Positions 9,312-18,027 of a stretch of DNA of 64,000 nt are shown here, one piece after another. The translations under genes were made by a program, and so were the position numbers. Source of the DNA: CAVYXZ01 sp965223835 (lineage in GTDB: Bacteria > Chloroflexota > Anaerolineae > Aggregatilineales > Phototrophicaceae). The notes below the pieces were generated by a model. That model was not told the origin of the DNA and did not search any database. It saw only the letters and a program-made list of their open reading frames with translations. The first letter of the stretch is position 1. Each line of letters opens with the position of its first letter. The DNA is taken from the NCBI GenBank assembly GCA_965223835.1, contig CBDCXQ010000001.1, positions 2,604,001 through 2,668,000 on the forward strand. Reading direction: 5' to 3'.

Positions 9312-9340
9312 ATTTGCCCCAGCACACAACTGGGGCAAAT
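9312..9340 (-). terminator. Intercistronic hairpin (partial terminator or mRNA-stabilising stem)
   Basis: ATTTGCCCCAG (9312-9322) and CTGGGGCAAAT (9330-9340) form a perfect 11-base-pair stem with a 7-base loop. On the minus strand it is followed by a moderately T-rich run. It lies 15 bases after the binding-protein stop and 71 bases before the OppB-type start, the position where binding-protein operons commonly hold a leaky terminator or a 3' protective stem. Confidence 0.7.
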
Positions 9341-9355
9341 GTCAAACTCACACAA

Positions 9356-11338
9356 TTACTGCATGATAAACCACTGCTCAGGCCGCATCATCTTGAGCGT
9401 CCCTGGGATCCAACCACCGATATGTGAGTCGGGTAAATTACCGAGGCGTTCGTGGGCTGGTTGATAACCAGGCGCTGGTCGCGAGATACCCATGACCCAG
9501 AACGCATCAGCTGCAACCTGAATGACTTCTTGCATGGCCTCGATCTGCCCTTCCTGTGTAGGTTGCGTCAGGACCGCTTCATAGCGGGCACGTTGCTCAC
9601 CAAATTCACCCGTCATCTCGATCTTAACATCAGCATCGGGGTTGTTGGTGCGGAAGGCGTGGAAACCATTGCCCCAGAGTCCGTGATATTCACCCGGCAC
9701 CACGTAACGCGGATCAAGGATCGAGTTCAATCCGGCACCACCTTCACCGGTGAAGATCACAGCATGCATGTTGTTTGCCAGGAAGTTATTTACCCACTGT
9801 TCACCGGGCATTGAGTTCACAATTGCTTCGACACCGACTTCATTCCAGTAGCCAGCAACGAGTTCACCAACCTGCGTGTAAGTGGTGGTATAGGAATAGT
9901 CATTGGGGATCGAGATGACAAACGACAGGCGTTCACCATCGGGCCGCAGACGATAACCATCTCCGTCTTTTTCCGGTAGTACGGTGTCGAGAATCTCGTT
10001 CGCCAGATCAACATTGTATTCTATAAACTGATATGACAATTGCTCATTATATAAAGGTGAGCTTTCTAGCGGACCAACCTGAGACGGAACACCTTGCCCA
10101 AAGTGGACGATTTCGATGACTTCTTCGCGATTGATGGCATGTGACAAGCCAATACGGAAATCTTTGTTGCGGAAGATTTCCTGCAAGACCGGGTCTTCAA
10201 CATTCAGGTTCAATTGAACCGTGTTAGTTGTACCCGCATCCGATATAGGCGTTGTGATCTGAAGCGGGCGACCTTCGGCAAGCGCGTCAAAGTACAGGAT
10301 ACGGTTGTTTCCGCCCGGATCCTTAATCATATCCAGGTCACCATTGAGCATCGCAAACGTGCGCGATTCATCGTCCTGATATTGAATAGCAACCATTGTA
10401 TCGATGTACGGCAGTTGATTACCTTCGGTATCGACACGCCAGTAATATGGATTACGCTCAAAGCGAAGTTGCGTACCGGTGCCCATTTCCTCGACTAGCA
10501 TCCAGGGTGAAATTGTGGGCTTAGGCGAATACTCCAGCAAATCCGGATTTTGCGGGAAGAGATTTACCTCGGTAGACTGATTGGCATATTTATTAAACAG
10601 ACCAATCCAGTCTTCCACACCGTCTTCAGCATCCACCAGTGTTTGAATTTCAGGATTGTAGTCAGCATGGAATTGCTTCAGGAAGTGCGCTGGATAATGG
10701 GCAAAATGACTACCCTGCCACTGCGCAAGCTGCAATAACAGCGTACCGTTCGGCTGAGCAAAAATGAACTTGACGGTATAGTCGTTAATGACCTCAATCT
10801 GGAACTCTTCTGCACCAGCCTGCGGCAACCAACCACCAGAACTGCCGCCGGGGTTTCCTGGTCGCAGCTCCTGGTTAAGCAGCACATCCTCGATATAGAA
10901 ACGCCAATCTTCCGCTGAGTACGGTTGACCATCCGACCATTTCATGCCTTCGCGCAATTGGAAGGTGTATTCAGTGACGTCATCGCTAACTTCCCAGCCA
11001 GCGGCGATGCCTGGTTCAACACCAGAGAAATCAGTTTTCCAGGTAGCGATTCTTTCCCAGTTGTTGACACCATAGATGCCACCCCAGAACGGATCACCAC
11101 CGGTGAAACCAAAGCGCATTTCACCACCGTAGGTACCAATTCCCTTGAAAGGCGTTGTAACCTGCGGCTCAACGGGAATACGCTCTTCGATCGGCGGCAA
11201 TTCACCGGCTTCTACAAGTGCCGTCATCATGGGGGATTCGTTGTACATCATGTCCTGCGCCAGCGTCGCCGGAACAACTGATGCAACAATTCCCAGAACT
11301 AAGACAATAAGAATAAAACGGAACCGATTTGAAGACAT
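9356..11338 (-). CDS. ABC substrate-binding protein, family 5 (OppA-like, large form)
   Basis: This 660-residue exported binding protein has a signal peptide (FILIVLVLGIVASVVPATLA) and the family-5 core (EYTFQLREGMKWSDGQPYSA; DFRIGLSHAINREEVIEIVH). At about 630 mature residues it is larger than peptide-binding OppA/DppA (~510-540), a size often seen in family-5 proteins that bind oligosaccharides in Thermotogae and Chloroflexota. The divergent LacI-type repressor also points to a sugar ligand; this is inference. The start is supported by AGGGAG at 11345-11350. It heads the five-gene operon ending at 4981 and is driven by the promoter at 11429-11457. Confidence 0.9.
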   Translation of the reverse strand: MSSNRFRFILIVLVLGIVASVVPATLAQDMMYNESPMMTALVEAGELPPIEERIPVEPQVTTPFKGIGTYGGEMRFGFTGGDPFWGGIYGVNNWERIATWKTDFSGVEPGIAAGWEVSDDVTEYTFQLREGMKWSDGQPYSAEDWRFYIEDVLLNQELRPGNPGGSSGGWLPQAGAEEFQIEVINDYTVKFIFAQPNGTLLLQLAQWQGSHFAHYPAHFLKQFHADYNPEIQTLVDAEDGVEDWIGLFNKYANQSTEVNLFPQNPDLLEYSPKPTISPWMLVEEMGTGTQLRFERNPYYWRVDTEGNQLPYIDTMVAIQYQDDESRTFAMLNGDLDMIKDPGGNNRILYFDALAEGRPLQITTPISDAGTTNTVQLNLNVEDPVLQEIFRNKDFRIGLSHAINREEVIEIVHFGQGVPSQVGPLESSPLYNEQLSYQFIEYNVDLANEILDTVLPEKDGDGYRLRPDGERLSFVISIPNDYSYTTTYTQVGELVAGYWNEVGVEAIVNSMPGEQWVNNFLANNMHAVIFTGEGGAGLNSILDPRYVVPGEYHGLWGNGFHAFRTNNPDADVKIEMTGEFGEQRARYEAVLTQPTQEGQIEAMQEVIQVAADAFWVMGISRPAPGYQPAHERLGNLPDSHIGGWIPGTLKMMRPEQWFIMQ

Positions 11339-11428
11339 ATTCTACTCCCTAATATAAATTAACGATTTTTTGAACATTCATCGCAATATTAGATGATGCA
11401 TGTTCAGTGAAATTGTACTTTGCACTTT

Positions 11429-11457
11429 ATTTTAGGTGGTAAAAAAGTATTTGTCAA
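11429..11457 (-). promoter_or_regulatory. Sigma-70-like promoter of the Opp operon
   Basis: On the minus strand TTGACA (plus-strand 11452-11457) is followed after exactly 17 bases by TAAAAT (plus-strand 11429-11434). The operon's first gene starts about 91 bases downstream. A palindromic operator ends right behind the -35 element (11461-11477), so the LacI-type protein next door can plausibly control it. Confidence 0.75.
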
Positions 11458-11460
11458 ATT

Positions 11461-11477
11461 TTTGTTTAGTAAACAAT
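11461..11477. promoter_or_regulatory. LacI-type operator 2 (upstream of Opp promoter)
   Basis: TTTGTTTAGTAAACAAT is a near-perfect palindrome around a central G: the inner 15 bases (TTGTTTA G TAAACAA) are perfectly symmetric. It is the same site as the one at 11601-11617 and lies only four bases upstream of the -35 of the leftward Opp promoter. The two centres (11469 and 11609) are 140 bases apart, which would allow a tetramer or two dimers to loop the DNA. Confidence 0.7.
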
Positions 11478-11572
11478 TTTAGACTTTTCCAATGCAGATT
11501 TTTAGAAGATCATCATGGTCTAGACCGAAAATTGTACCAAAATTCACATAAATGCTTGTATGGCAAAAATAT

Positions 11573-11599
11573 TTGCAATCTACGCATAACCTGTATAAT
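11573..11599 (+). promoter_or_regulatory. Promoter of the lacI-type gene
   Basis: TTGCAA (11573-11578) is followed after 15 bases by a perfect TATAAT (11594-11599). The predicted start of transcription falls inside the palindrome at 11601-11617, so bound repressor would block its own promoter. The spacing is one or two bases shorter than ideal. Confidence 0.6.
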
Positions 11600-11600
11600 A

Positions 11601-11617
11601 TTTGTTTACTAAACAAA
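11601..11617. promoter_or_regulatory. LacI-type operator 1 (autoregulatory)
   Basis: TTTGTTTACTAAACAAA is a perfect 17-base palindrome around a central C. It starts one base after the -10 element of the lacI-type gene, covering the likely +1. LacI-family operators are usually palindromes of this size; the odd-length form with a single central base is compatible with several LacI subgroups. Confidence 0.75.
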
Positions 11618-11629
11618 CGAGGCTGTTCA

Positions 11630-12703
11630 ATGGTGAAGAAATCCAGCAATAAGCGTCCAACCATCCGTACCGTAGCAAAACATACTGGCCTTTCGCCAAC
11701 CACAGTCTCTTTGGCACTACGCGGCGATGACAGCATCCCGTTGGAAACCCGTAATCGTGTAATCAACGCGGCTAAAGCGCTGAATTACAAATTTGTCCCC
11801 CGCAAAAAGAAATCTGAAAAGAAGTCAATTAAGCGCCTGGTTTATGTCATCAAAGATTATGGTGACCAACCCGTGATCGCGAACCCGTTCTACGGCCAGA
11901 TTCTGAGTGGTGTGGAACAGGCCTGTCGCGAAGAAACGGCGAATCTGAGCCTCGTTGTAATGGAACATGATTATCTTGAAACTGATGAACTACCCGCCGC
12001 GTTAACCGATGATGTTGATGGCATTATCATGTCCAGCCCCTATCCTGTAGCACTAATCGAGCGCATTAGCACAGCCTGCAACTGCCCCATCGTATTAATT
12101 GATAATCATTTCCCCGGCGTCAACTATGATACGGTGATGGCCGACGATTATGGCGGCGGCTATCAAATGGCTCAACACCTTATACAGCTGGGTCATACCC
12201 GCATTGCAGTCATATCCAGTTGGGCAGCCAGCCTGGATATTCCACCCAGCTTTCAAGAACGTTATCGCGGGTATGTGGATGGCTGTCGAGCAGCCAATAT
12301 AGAGCCAGTCGACGTCGCAATCATTCCCCAGGAACTGTCATCACCCTATGTGGAGGATGGCAACCCCTACCGAACCTGGCTTCAGACATATTTAGCGGCG
12401 AATCAAGATGTAACCGCTTTGTTTGCGGTTGGTGATTACCTCGCAATTGCAACCGCGCAAATGTTGCAAGGATTGGGCTATAGTATTCCTGACGATTATT
12501 CAATTGCCGGCTTTGACGATTATGAAATGGCGAGCATGATTGATCCGCCGCTGACGACAGTTCACATCTACAAACGTGAAATGGGCCGGGCCGCGGTACA
12601 ACGATTAATTGCCCGAAGTGATGGGGATGTCATGCCACCATTGCACACCCTTGTGGGTGTAGAGCTTGTGATCCGCGCCTCTACAGGTCAATGCAACCGT
12701 TAA
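11630..12703 (+). CDS. LacI/GalR-family transcriptional repressor
   Basis: This 357-residue regulator has an N-terminal helix-turn-helix (RPTIRTVAKHTGLSPTTVSL, ~8-27) with the hinge NAAKALNYKF, followed by a periplasmic-binding-protein-like sugar domain (NPFYGQILSGVEQA; HTRIAVISS; IAGFDDYEMASMIDPPLTTV). ATG 11630 is chosen because GAGG (11619-11622) stands seven bases before it and the helix-turn-helix begins directly after; the longer in-frame start at 11552 would run through the promoter and operator. The two palindromes in the divergent intergenic region are its likely targets. It probably senses the sugar brought in by the Opp-type importer and perhaps by the MalEFGK-like operon downstream. 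Confidence 0.93.
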   Translation: MVKKSSNKRPTIRTVAKHTGLSPTTVSLALRGDDSIPLETRNRVINAAKALNYKFVPRKKKSEKKSIKRLVYVIKDYGDQPVIANPFYGQILSGVEQACREETANLSLVVMEHDYLETDELPAALTDDVDGIIMSSPYPVALIERISTACNCPIVLIDNHFPGVNYDTVMADDYGGGYQMAQHLIQLGHTRIAVISSWAASLDIPPSFQERYRGYVDGCRAANIEPVDVAIIPQELSSPYVEDGNPYRTWLQTYLAANQDVTALFAVGDYLAIATAQMLQGLGYSIPDDYSIAGFDDYEMASMIDPPLTTVHIYKREMGRAAVQRLIARSDGDVMPPLHTLVGVELVIRASTGQCNR

Positions 12704-12748
12704 AAATCCCCTCTTAAAGACTGAATTGGTCGCAACAGCAGTAAATTG

Positions 12749-12777
12749 TTGCCGTGCTCCAACGGCGTCGGTATAAT
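12749..12777 (+). promoter_or_regulatory. Sigma-70-like promoter of the MalEFGK-like operon
   Basis: TTGCCG (12749-12754) and a perfect TATAAT (12772-12777) are 17 bases apart. The binding-protein gene starts 185 bases further on, so the transcript would have an unusually long untranslated leader. Confidence 0.65.
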
Positions 12778-12962
12778 AGCTGACCGTCAAGCTTTACGAT
12801 GTTGGTTGATGTTTGAGCGTCCCAGCCTTACCGCATGCCATCGCCAATAACGCTCATTAAAAAAGATTTAATCTGGATTTACTTGCTGCTTAAACCTTGA
12901 TATGGAAAATCAACCACTTAGTGGCTTGCAAAAACTGAGATGTTTGCATGAAAGGAATGAAG
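12778..12962 (+). promoter_or_regulatory. Long 5' leader of the MalEFGK-like operon
   Basis: There is no gene in this stretch. It contains an 11-base palindrome CCACTTAGTGG (12914-12924) that could be a second regulator site or the tip of a stem, and ends in AAAGGA (12951-12956). I do not recognise a known riboswitch. Its function is unknown. Confidence 0.3.
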
Positions 12963-14315
12963 ATGAATTATCGGAAATTTGCGTTGCTGCTGGTACTTGT
13001 CATCTTGCTCAGCAGCTTTGTTGGGGTTTCTGCACAGGAAACCGTCGATATTACCATTCGCTGCAAAGCCAGCCCGCCTGAAGAAGATTGGCGCTGCAAT
13101 AACTTTGCTGAAGTTGAAGAACAGGTCGAAGCCGAACTTGGCATAGAGCTTAATCTCAACCTGATCCAGGATAACGTTGGCTGGGATGATTACAAAACCG
13201 AGTTCCTGCTAGCAGCGGACGCGGGCGAAGCACCCGACATTATTCTATCAGGCCATGAAGATATTGGTGCCTGGGGACCCGCTGGCCTGATTGTGCCGCT
13301 TGATGAAATGATCGCCGACCATGAGGAATTTGCTGACATCGTACCAGCACTCTGGGAATCGCAACAGTTTGAAGGCACGATTTACGGCATTCCGCAAGAT
13401 GCTGAAGCGCGGCCCATCTTCTATAGCAAATTATTGCTCAGCGACCTGGGCTGGAGCGATGAGGAAATCGAATCGCTGCCGGATCGCGTGGTCGCCGGTG
13501 AATACACCTTTGAAGATATGCTGGCAACAGCCCAGGCAGCGATTGATGAAGGCGTCGTCGAACCCGGCAATGGCTATTGGCACCGCACCGGCAACGGCTT
13601 TGATTGGCTCATCTACTATCTCGGCATGGGTGGTGAAGTAATGACCGCCGACGGCGAGTTGGTCGTAGACAGTGAAGCTCTGCTCGACACCTACGAACTC
13701 ATCGGCAGCTTCACAGCCAGTGGCGTTACCCGCCCCGACATGATCGGTGTCGATGGTAACACGGTCTGGCATCCAACGGTTGCCGCCGCCGATCAGGTCG
13801 TCTTTGCGCAGGGTGGTACCTGGAACTGGGCGAACTGGGCGGTCAATTATGGCGTTTCGGATAATTTGGAAGAATCGCGTCAGTTCCTGCTCGATAATAT
13901 CGGTCTGATCTTGTTCCCGGCAATGGGAACCGGCGAACCGATCACGCTGACGCACCCACTGTCTTACATGATTTACAGTGGTAGCGAACACCCGGATGTC
14001 GCGCTCGAACTCATTGCAGCCATCACGACACCGGAAGCCAACAACCGTCACGCCATTGATAGCTTCCACCTCGGCATTCTGAATGCGCAGGTCGAGTCAG
14101 AAGAATATCAGAATGACCCGGTGCTCAGCAGCGCTCACTACATGCTGGATTGGACCACAAACGCGCCGAATACGCCCCTCTGGTCAGCATGGTCAAATGC
14201 TTACTGGGCAGGTATTCAGGCGGTTCACACTGGTGCCAACACGGCAGAAGAAGCTGTTGAGATTATGGTCAACCAGGTGACAAATGAAATTGGTGACGAC
14301 GTCACCATTCGTTAG
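12963..14315 (+). CDS. ABC sugar-binding protein, family 1 (MalE-like)
   Basis: This 450-residue exported protein has a signal peptide (KFALLLVLVILLSSFVGVSA) and the family-1 binding-protein layout (FLLAADAGEAPDIILSG; TIYGIPQDAEARPIFYSKLL; aromatic-rich second half such as GGTWNWANWAVNYG). I take ATG 12963 since AAAGGA lies six bases before it; ATG 12948 upstream would place that ribosome site inside the coding region. Known family members bind mono- or oligosaccharides. It is the first gene of a four-gene operon with two permeases and a MalK-type ATPase. The exact sugar is not visible. Confidence 0.9.
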   Translation: MNYRKFALLLVLVILLSSFVGVSAQETVDITIRCKASPPEEDWRCNNFAEVEEQVEAELGIELNLNLIQDNVGWDDYKTEFLLAADAGEAPDIILSGHEDIGAWGPAGLIVPLDEMIADHEEFADIVPALWESQQFEGTIYGIPQDAEARPIFYSKLLLSDLGWSDEEIESLPDRVVAGEYTFEDMLATAQAAIDEGVVEPGNGYWHRTGNGFDWLIYYLGMGGEVMTADGELVVDSEALLDTYELIGSFTASGVTRPDMIGVDGNTVWHPTVAAADQVVFAQGGTWNWANWAVNYGVSDNLEESRQFLLDNIGLILFPAMGTGEPITLTHPLSYMIYSGSEHPDVALELIAAITTPEANNRHAIDSFHLGILNAQVESEEYQNDPVLSSAHYMLDWTTNAPNTPLWSAWSNAYWAGIQAVHTGANTAEEAVEIMVNQVTNEIGDDVTIR

Positions 14316-14323
14316 GCTACCTG

Positions 14324-15340
14324 ATGACCCAAACTGTCAAATCTGCAGGGGGAGAACATCCCCCTGCATCACCTGAGCAACAATTATCATTACAGAATCG
14401 CCGCAGTCGGTCACGGGCCTTGCGGGCAAACTTGAGTGCCTACGCCTTCATGGCTCCAGCCGGTGTGTTGGTCTTACTCTTCTTTCTCATACCTGTCATT
14501 CTGGTCATCTACTTGAGTATGACCAATCTGGCGAGCACAAATTTTACGTCTAACGTGCGTGAGATGGAATTTATTGGGCTGGCAAATTTTCAAACCTTGT
14601 TCAACGATCAGTTTGTTAGAAAAATTTTCTTTAACACGATCTTTTATGTATTGGTCACGCTTGCTCTATTTAACGTTAGCCTGGCCCTGATCGTCTCATT
14701 GCTCACCACCCACATCAACCGGCAGGCTAGTTTTGCATTTCGTGCCTTGTGGTTTCTGCCCCGCATTACTGCTTCGACTATCTACATTTTGATGTGGCGA
14801 CGGCTATTAGCCGACCCACCATTTGGGATTGTTAACCAGGTAAACGGCTGGTTAGGGCTGCCGGCACTCAATTACATGGATACCAACCCCTGGGTGTTTG
14901 TCATCATTGTTAATGGCTTCATCGGCGTGTCATTTGGCATGATCATTTTTACATCAGCGATTGAGTCGATTCCCAAAGACCTTTTAAACGCATCACTAGT
15001 CGATGGATCATCAATTATCCAACGGATCCGCTATGTGATCTTACCCCTATTGCGCTGGCCGCTACTGTTCGTCATCACGTACCAGACGCTCTCGCTCCTT
15101 ACATCTTTTGAGCAAATCTTGCTCCTCACGGATGGCGGCCCCGGTCTATATCGCACCGAAGTCTGGTCGCTTACCGCCTATCATCGCGCACTATCGAATT
15201 ACTTTGGTAATGCACAATGGGGCTATGGATCGGCCTTCGCGGTGGTGTTAGTCATCATTGGTGTGGTGTTAGCAGTGATTTATATGCGAGTGTTCCGCTT
15301 TGATGAGTTGGTCGCCGAACCGAAAATCGAGGTCCTGTAA
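14324..15340 (+). CDS. ABC sugar permease, MalF/UgpA type
   Basis: This 338-residue inner-membrane protein has about six membrane segments beginning near residue 42 (APAGVLVLLFFLIPVILVIY), and the coupling EAA loop (LLNASLVDGSSIIQRIRYVI, ~220-240). It begins 9 bases after the binding-protein stop and its stop shares a base with the start of the next permease (TAATG at 15338-15342). It forms a heterodimer with the MalG-type protein downstream. No unusual domain is seen. Confidence 0.92.
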   Translation: MTQTVKSAGGEHPPASPEQQLSLQNRRSRSRALRANLSAYAFMAPAGVLVLLFFLIPVILVIYLSMTNLASTNFTSNVREMEFIGLANFQTLFNDQFVRKIFFNTIFYVLVTLALFNVSLALIVSLLTTHINRQASFAFRALWFLPRITASTIYILMWRRLLADPPFGIVNQVNGWLGLPALNYMDTNPWVFVIIVNGFIGVSFGMIIFTSAIESIPKDLLNASLVDGSSIIQRIRYVILPLLRWPLLFVITYQTLSLLTSFEQILLLTDGGPGLYRTEVWSLTAYHRALSNYFGNAQWGYGSAFAVVLVIIGVVLAVIYMRVFRFDELVAEPKIEVL

Positions 15341-16899
15341 TGGGTTCCGAAACAGCCTCAACTTCCCTGTCAGGAAAGATGCTCACCCAGCCACCAACAT
15401 TCGACATTAAAAAACTGATTCTCGCTTTACGCAGCAGTCTACTCGTCGTTGTCGGGATGGGCGTTCTGGCTGTTTTATTTGACGGCGTACTGGGTCCGAT
15501 CATCGCCTCGACTGACGTAGAACAAACGGTAACCAATGTGCTGGCACGCCTGCTCATCTTCCTGATTCCTTTTGCGGCTTATATTGTCAGTAGCAGCACC
15601 TTGCGCGAGCTGGCGAAAACCGCGCCAATCACGGCGATCATCACCGCTGTGATCACCACCGCCGCACTCTATACGCTCCTCTCGGTCGGCAATTACATCT
15701 TTAAAACGGGACCTTTCGCGCCACGCGCATCGCTCCAATTCAGTTTAGAAGCAACCGAAGATGGTGCCTTAGTAACCGCTATCGTCCCCGATGGTGCGGC
15801 AGCAGCAGCAGAATTGCAAGTTGGCGATGTGATCACCGGTATTCGCCGTGATAGCTTGACGACAAATGAACTGCTAAATCGCATCGCAACTTCAGAGGAT
15901 GATGCACCATTGAGGCTCCGTCTGCTGCGCGATGGCGAAGAACTTCAGCTTACGGCGCGGACGGTGCTGGTTGCTGAGCCGAACTTCAATGCGCTGATCA
16001 GCGGCTTCATAATCGGGTTGATTATCGCAATCGTGGTGATCTTCTGGCCGGGTGGTTGGACGCCCTATGTCGTCTTGAGTTTGCTGCTGGCCCCGCTGAT
16101 TTCCGGTTATATCTGGCTCATCATCGCGACTTTCTCCTTCAAAACTGAAGGTCTAGCGCCAGTGGGCGGCCTGGGGTTAGATAACTGGGGATTTTTGTTC
16201 GGCGAAGACATCGCGGGATTAGAATTTACGATCTGGCGCATTGCTTTCAATTCACTGGCAATTGCCATCGCCCAGATGCTGATGGTATTACTGGTTTCAT
16301 CCTTGACCGGTTATGCGCTTTCGCGGATGAACTTTGCGGGGCGCAAAAGCTTTCTATCGTTTACCCTGATCTTGCACGGCTTTCCGGCAATCACCCTTCT
16401 CATTCCCGTATTCTTCATTCTGCGCAATATCGGCGATATTCCGATCATTGGCGACCTGTTTGGTTTCAACACGGTGGGCGGCATTGCGCTGGCGATGGTC
16501 GCTTTTGAACTCCCGTTGGGCGTGTGGTTGATGAAGGGCTTTTTCGATAACATTCCCTGGGATATGGAACGGTCTGCCCTTATTGACGGTGCATCCCGGT
16601 TTCGAACCTACTGGGAGATTCTGTTGCCACAGATTCGGCCTGGCCTACTGGCATTGGGTATATTCGCATTTATATCAGGTTGGAACGCTTACCTTATTCC
16701 CCAAACCTATAGTGTTGGTTCGCAGGCAAGCAACTTAACCGTATTTATGAACCAGCTCATTGATGAAACGGCACCAACCGACTGGAATCAGGTCGCCGCA
16801 GTCGGCTTATTCCAGCTTATACCGATCTTTATTTTTTTCATTTTCGCCCAGGAATACTTGCTTAACATCTATGCCGGTGGCTCCAAAGGCACCTCGTAG
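15340..16899 (+). CDS. ABC sugar permease, MalG type, with extra N-terminal membrane segments and a PDZ domain
   Basis: This 519-residue protein ends in a normal MalG-type domain (~265-515, EAA loop MERSALIDGASRFRTYWEIL at ~409-428). In front of it are three membrane segments (~30-55, ~68-85, ~95-120), a soluble stretch at ~128-212, and two more membrane segments (~218-262). The soluble stretch reads as a PDZ domain: ATEDGALVTAIVPDGAAAAA, then LQVGDVITGIRRDSL and LRLRLLRDGEELQLTART, the same order as in DegP/RseP/CtpA PDZ domains. Ordinary MalG proteins are ~280-300 residues. Topology suggests the PDZ lies outside the membrane, near where the binding protein docks, but this is inference. No frameshift is needed. 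Confidence 0.9.
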   Translation: MGSETASTSLSGKMLTQPPTFDIKKLILALRSSLLVVVGMGVLAVLFDGVLGPIIASTDVEQTVTNVLARLLIFLIPFAAYIVSSSTLRELAKTAPITAIITAVITTAALYTLLSVGNYIFKTGPFAPRASLQFSLEATEDGALVTAIVPDGAAAAAELQVGDVITGIRRDSLTTNELLNRIATSEDDAPLRLRLLRDGEELQLTARTVLVAEPNFNALISGFIIGLIIAIVVIFWPGGWTPYVVLSLLLAPLISGYIWLIIATFSFKTEGLAPVGGLGLDNWGFLFGEDIAGLEFTIWRIAFNSLAIAIAQMLMVLLVSSLTGYALSRMNFAGRKSFLSFTLILHGFPAITLLIPVFFILRNIGDIPIIGDLFGFNTVGGIALAMVAFELPLGVWLMKGFFDNIPWDMERSALIDGASRFRTYWEILLPQIRPGLLALGIFAFISGWNAYLIPQTYSVGSQASNLTVFMNQLIDETAPTDWNQVAAVGLFQLIPIFIFFIFAQEYLLNIYAGGSKGTS

Positions 16900-16916
16900 C
16901 TGAGGAATTGCGATTT

Positions 16917-17996
16917 ATGGAAGTTATTATTCAGAATCTTACTAAAAAATTTGGTGGCGTCGTGGGTGTAGAAAACCTCAACCTGGACATTGCCGACGGT
17001 GAGTTTGTGGCCTTCCTGGGGCCATCCGGTTGTGGCAAAACCACGACCCTCCTCACATTGGCTGGTATCTATAAACCGACGAGCGGCTTTATTCAATTTG
17101 GTGAGCGGGTTGTTAATCAGATCCCACCGAAGGACCGTAATATCGGTATGGTCTTTCAGAGTTATGCGCTTTACCCGCACATGACCGTATTCAGCAACAT
17201 CGCTTATCCGCTAAAACTCAAAAAAATGCCCAAACAAGAGCAGGCGCAACGGGTTGAAGCAGTGGTCGAAACGATGGGTATCGGGCATTTGCTAGACCGC
17301 CGCCCTGGACAGCTTTCTGGTGGTCAGCAACAACGGGTGGCGTTGGGCCGGGCACTGGTCAAAGAGCCTGACATCCTCCTGTTCGATGAGCCGCTTTCCA
17401 ATCTGGATGCACGTCTCAGGCTCACCATGCGCGGCGAAATTAAGCAGTTACAACAACGCCTCAACATCACGTCAATTTACGTAACCCACGATCAGGTAGA
17501 GGCGATGACGATGGCCGACCGTATTGCCGTGATGAGCAATGGACATCTCGAAGCGTTTGATACACCGGAAGGGTTGTATGACCAACCCAAAACCCACTTT
17601 ATTGCCGGTTTTGTCGGCAACCCCCCGATGAATTTCACCAATGTAGCGATCAGCCGGGACAATGGCAATTTTGTAGCGAAGAATGAAACCCTCGATTTGA
17701 CTATCCCAAATGAACGGGGTGAGAAAGCAGCTCAACATGGCGGATCAGTTATTCTGGGTATTCGCCCTGAGGATATACGCGTAACCGACACAAGTAATGT
17801 CAGCGGCGACGTATTTGTGGTCGAACCGTTGGGTCGTGAAGATATGTTGGACGTGCGCGTGGGGGAACAGAGTTTTCTGGTACTGGTTGAAACCGAAAAA
17901 CGCATTCGCGCCGGTGACACTGTTGGCCTGGACTTCAACATGAACAAAGTGCAGTTCTTTGCCCCGGATTCCGGCCAATCGTTATTGTGGAACTGA
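16917..17996 (+). CDS. ABC sugar ATPase, MalK/UgpC type
   Basis: This 359-residue ATPase has Walker A GPSGCGKTTTL, signature LSGGQQQRVALGRAL, Walker B ILLFDEPLSNLDA, switch YVTHDQVEAMTMADR and a C-terminal TOBE/OB regulatory domain (ILGIRPEDIRV). I chose ATG 16917, which has TGAGGAA (16901-16907) nine bases upstream; a TTG at 16908 would sit too close to that site. It completes the MalEFG-like operon and may also serve other family-1 importers in the cell, as MalK/MsmK-type ATPases often do. Confidence 0.93.
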   Translation: MEVIIQNLTKKFGGVVGVENLNLDIADGEFVAFLGPSGCGKTTTLLTLAGIYKPTSGFIQFGERVVNQIPPKDRNIGMVFQSYALYPHMTVFSNIAYPLKLKKMPKQEQAQRVEAVVETMGIGHLLDRRPGQLSGGQQQRVALGRALVKEPDILLFDEPLSNLDARLRLTMRGEIKQLQQRLNITSIYVTHDQVEAMTMADRIAVMSNGHLEAFDTPEGLYDQPKTHFIAGFVGNPPMNFTNVAISRDNGNFVAKNETLDLTIPNERGEKAAQHGGSVILGIRPEDIRVTDTSNVSGDVFVVEPLGREDMLDVRVGEQSFLVLVETEKRIRAGDTVGLDFNMNKVQFFAPDSGQSLLWN

Positions 17997-18027
17997 AGCT
18001 ACACTTGTTGTCTGATAATTATACAAG

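Noticed and set aside
13431..14069. Open frame on the minus strand, about 212 codons
   Set aside because: It is antisense to the MalE-like gene, whose signal peptide and family core are clear.
17997..18027. Hairpin between the MalK-type gene and the symporter gene
   Set aside because: Only 6 base pairs with a 14-base loop and no good T run.
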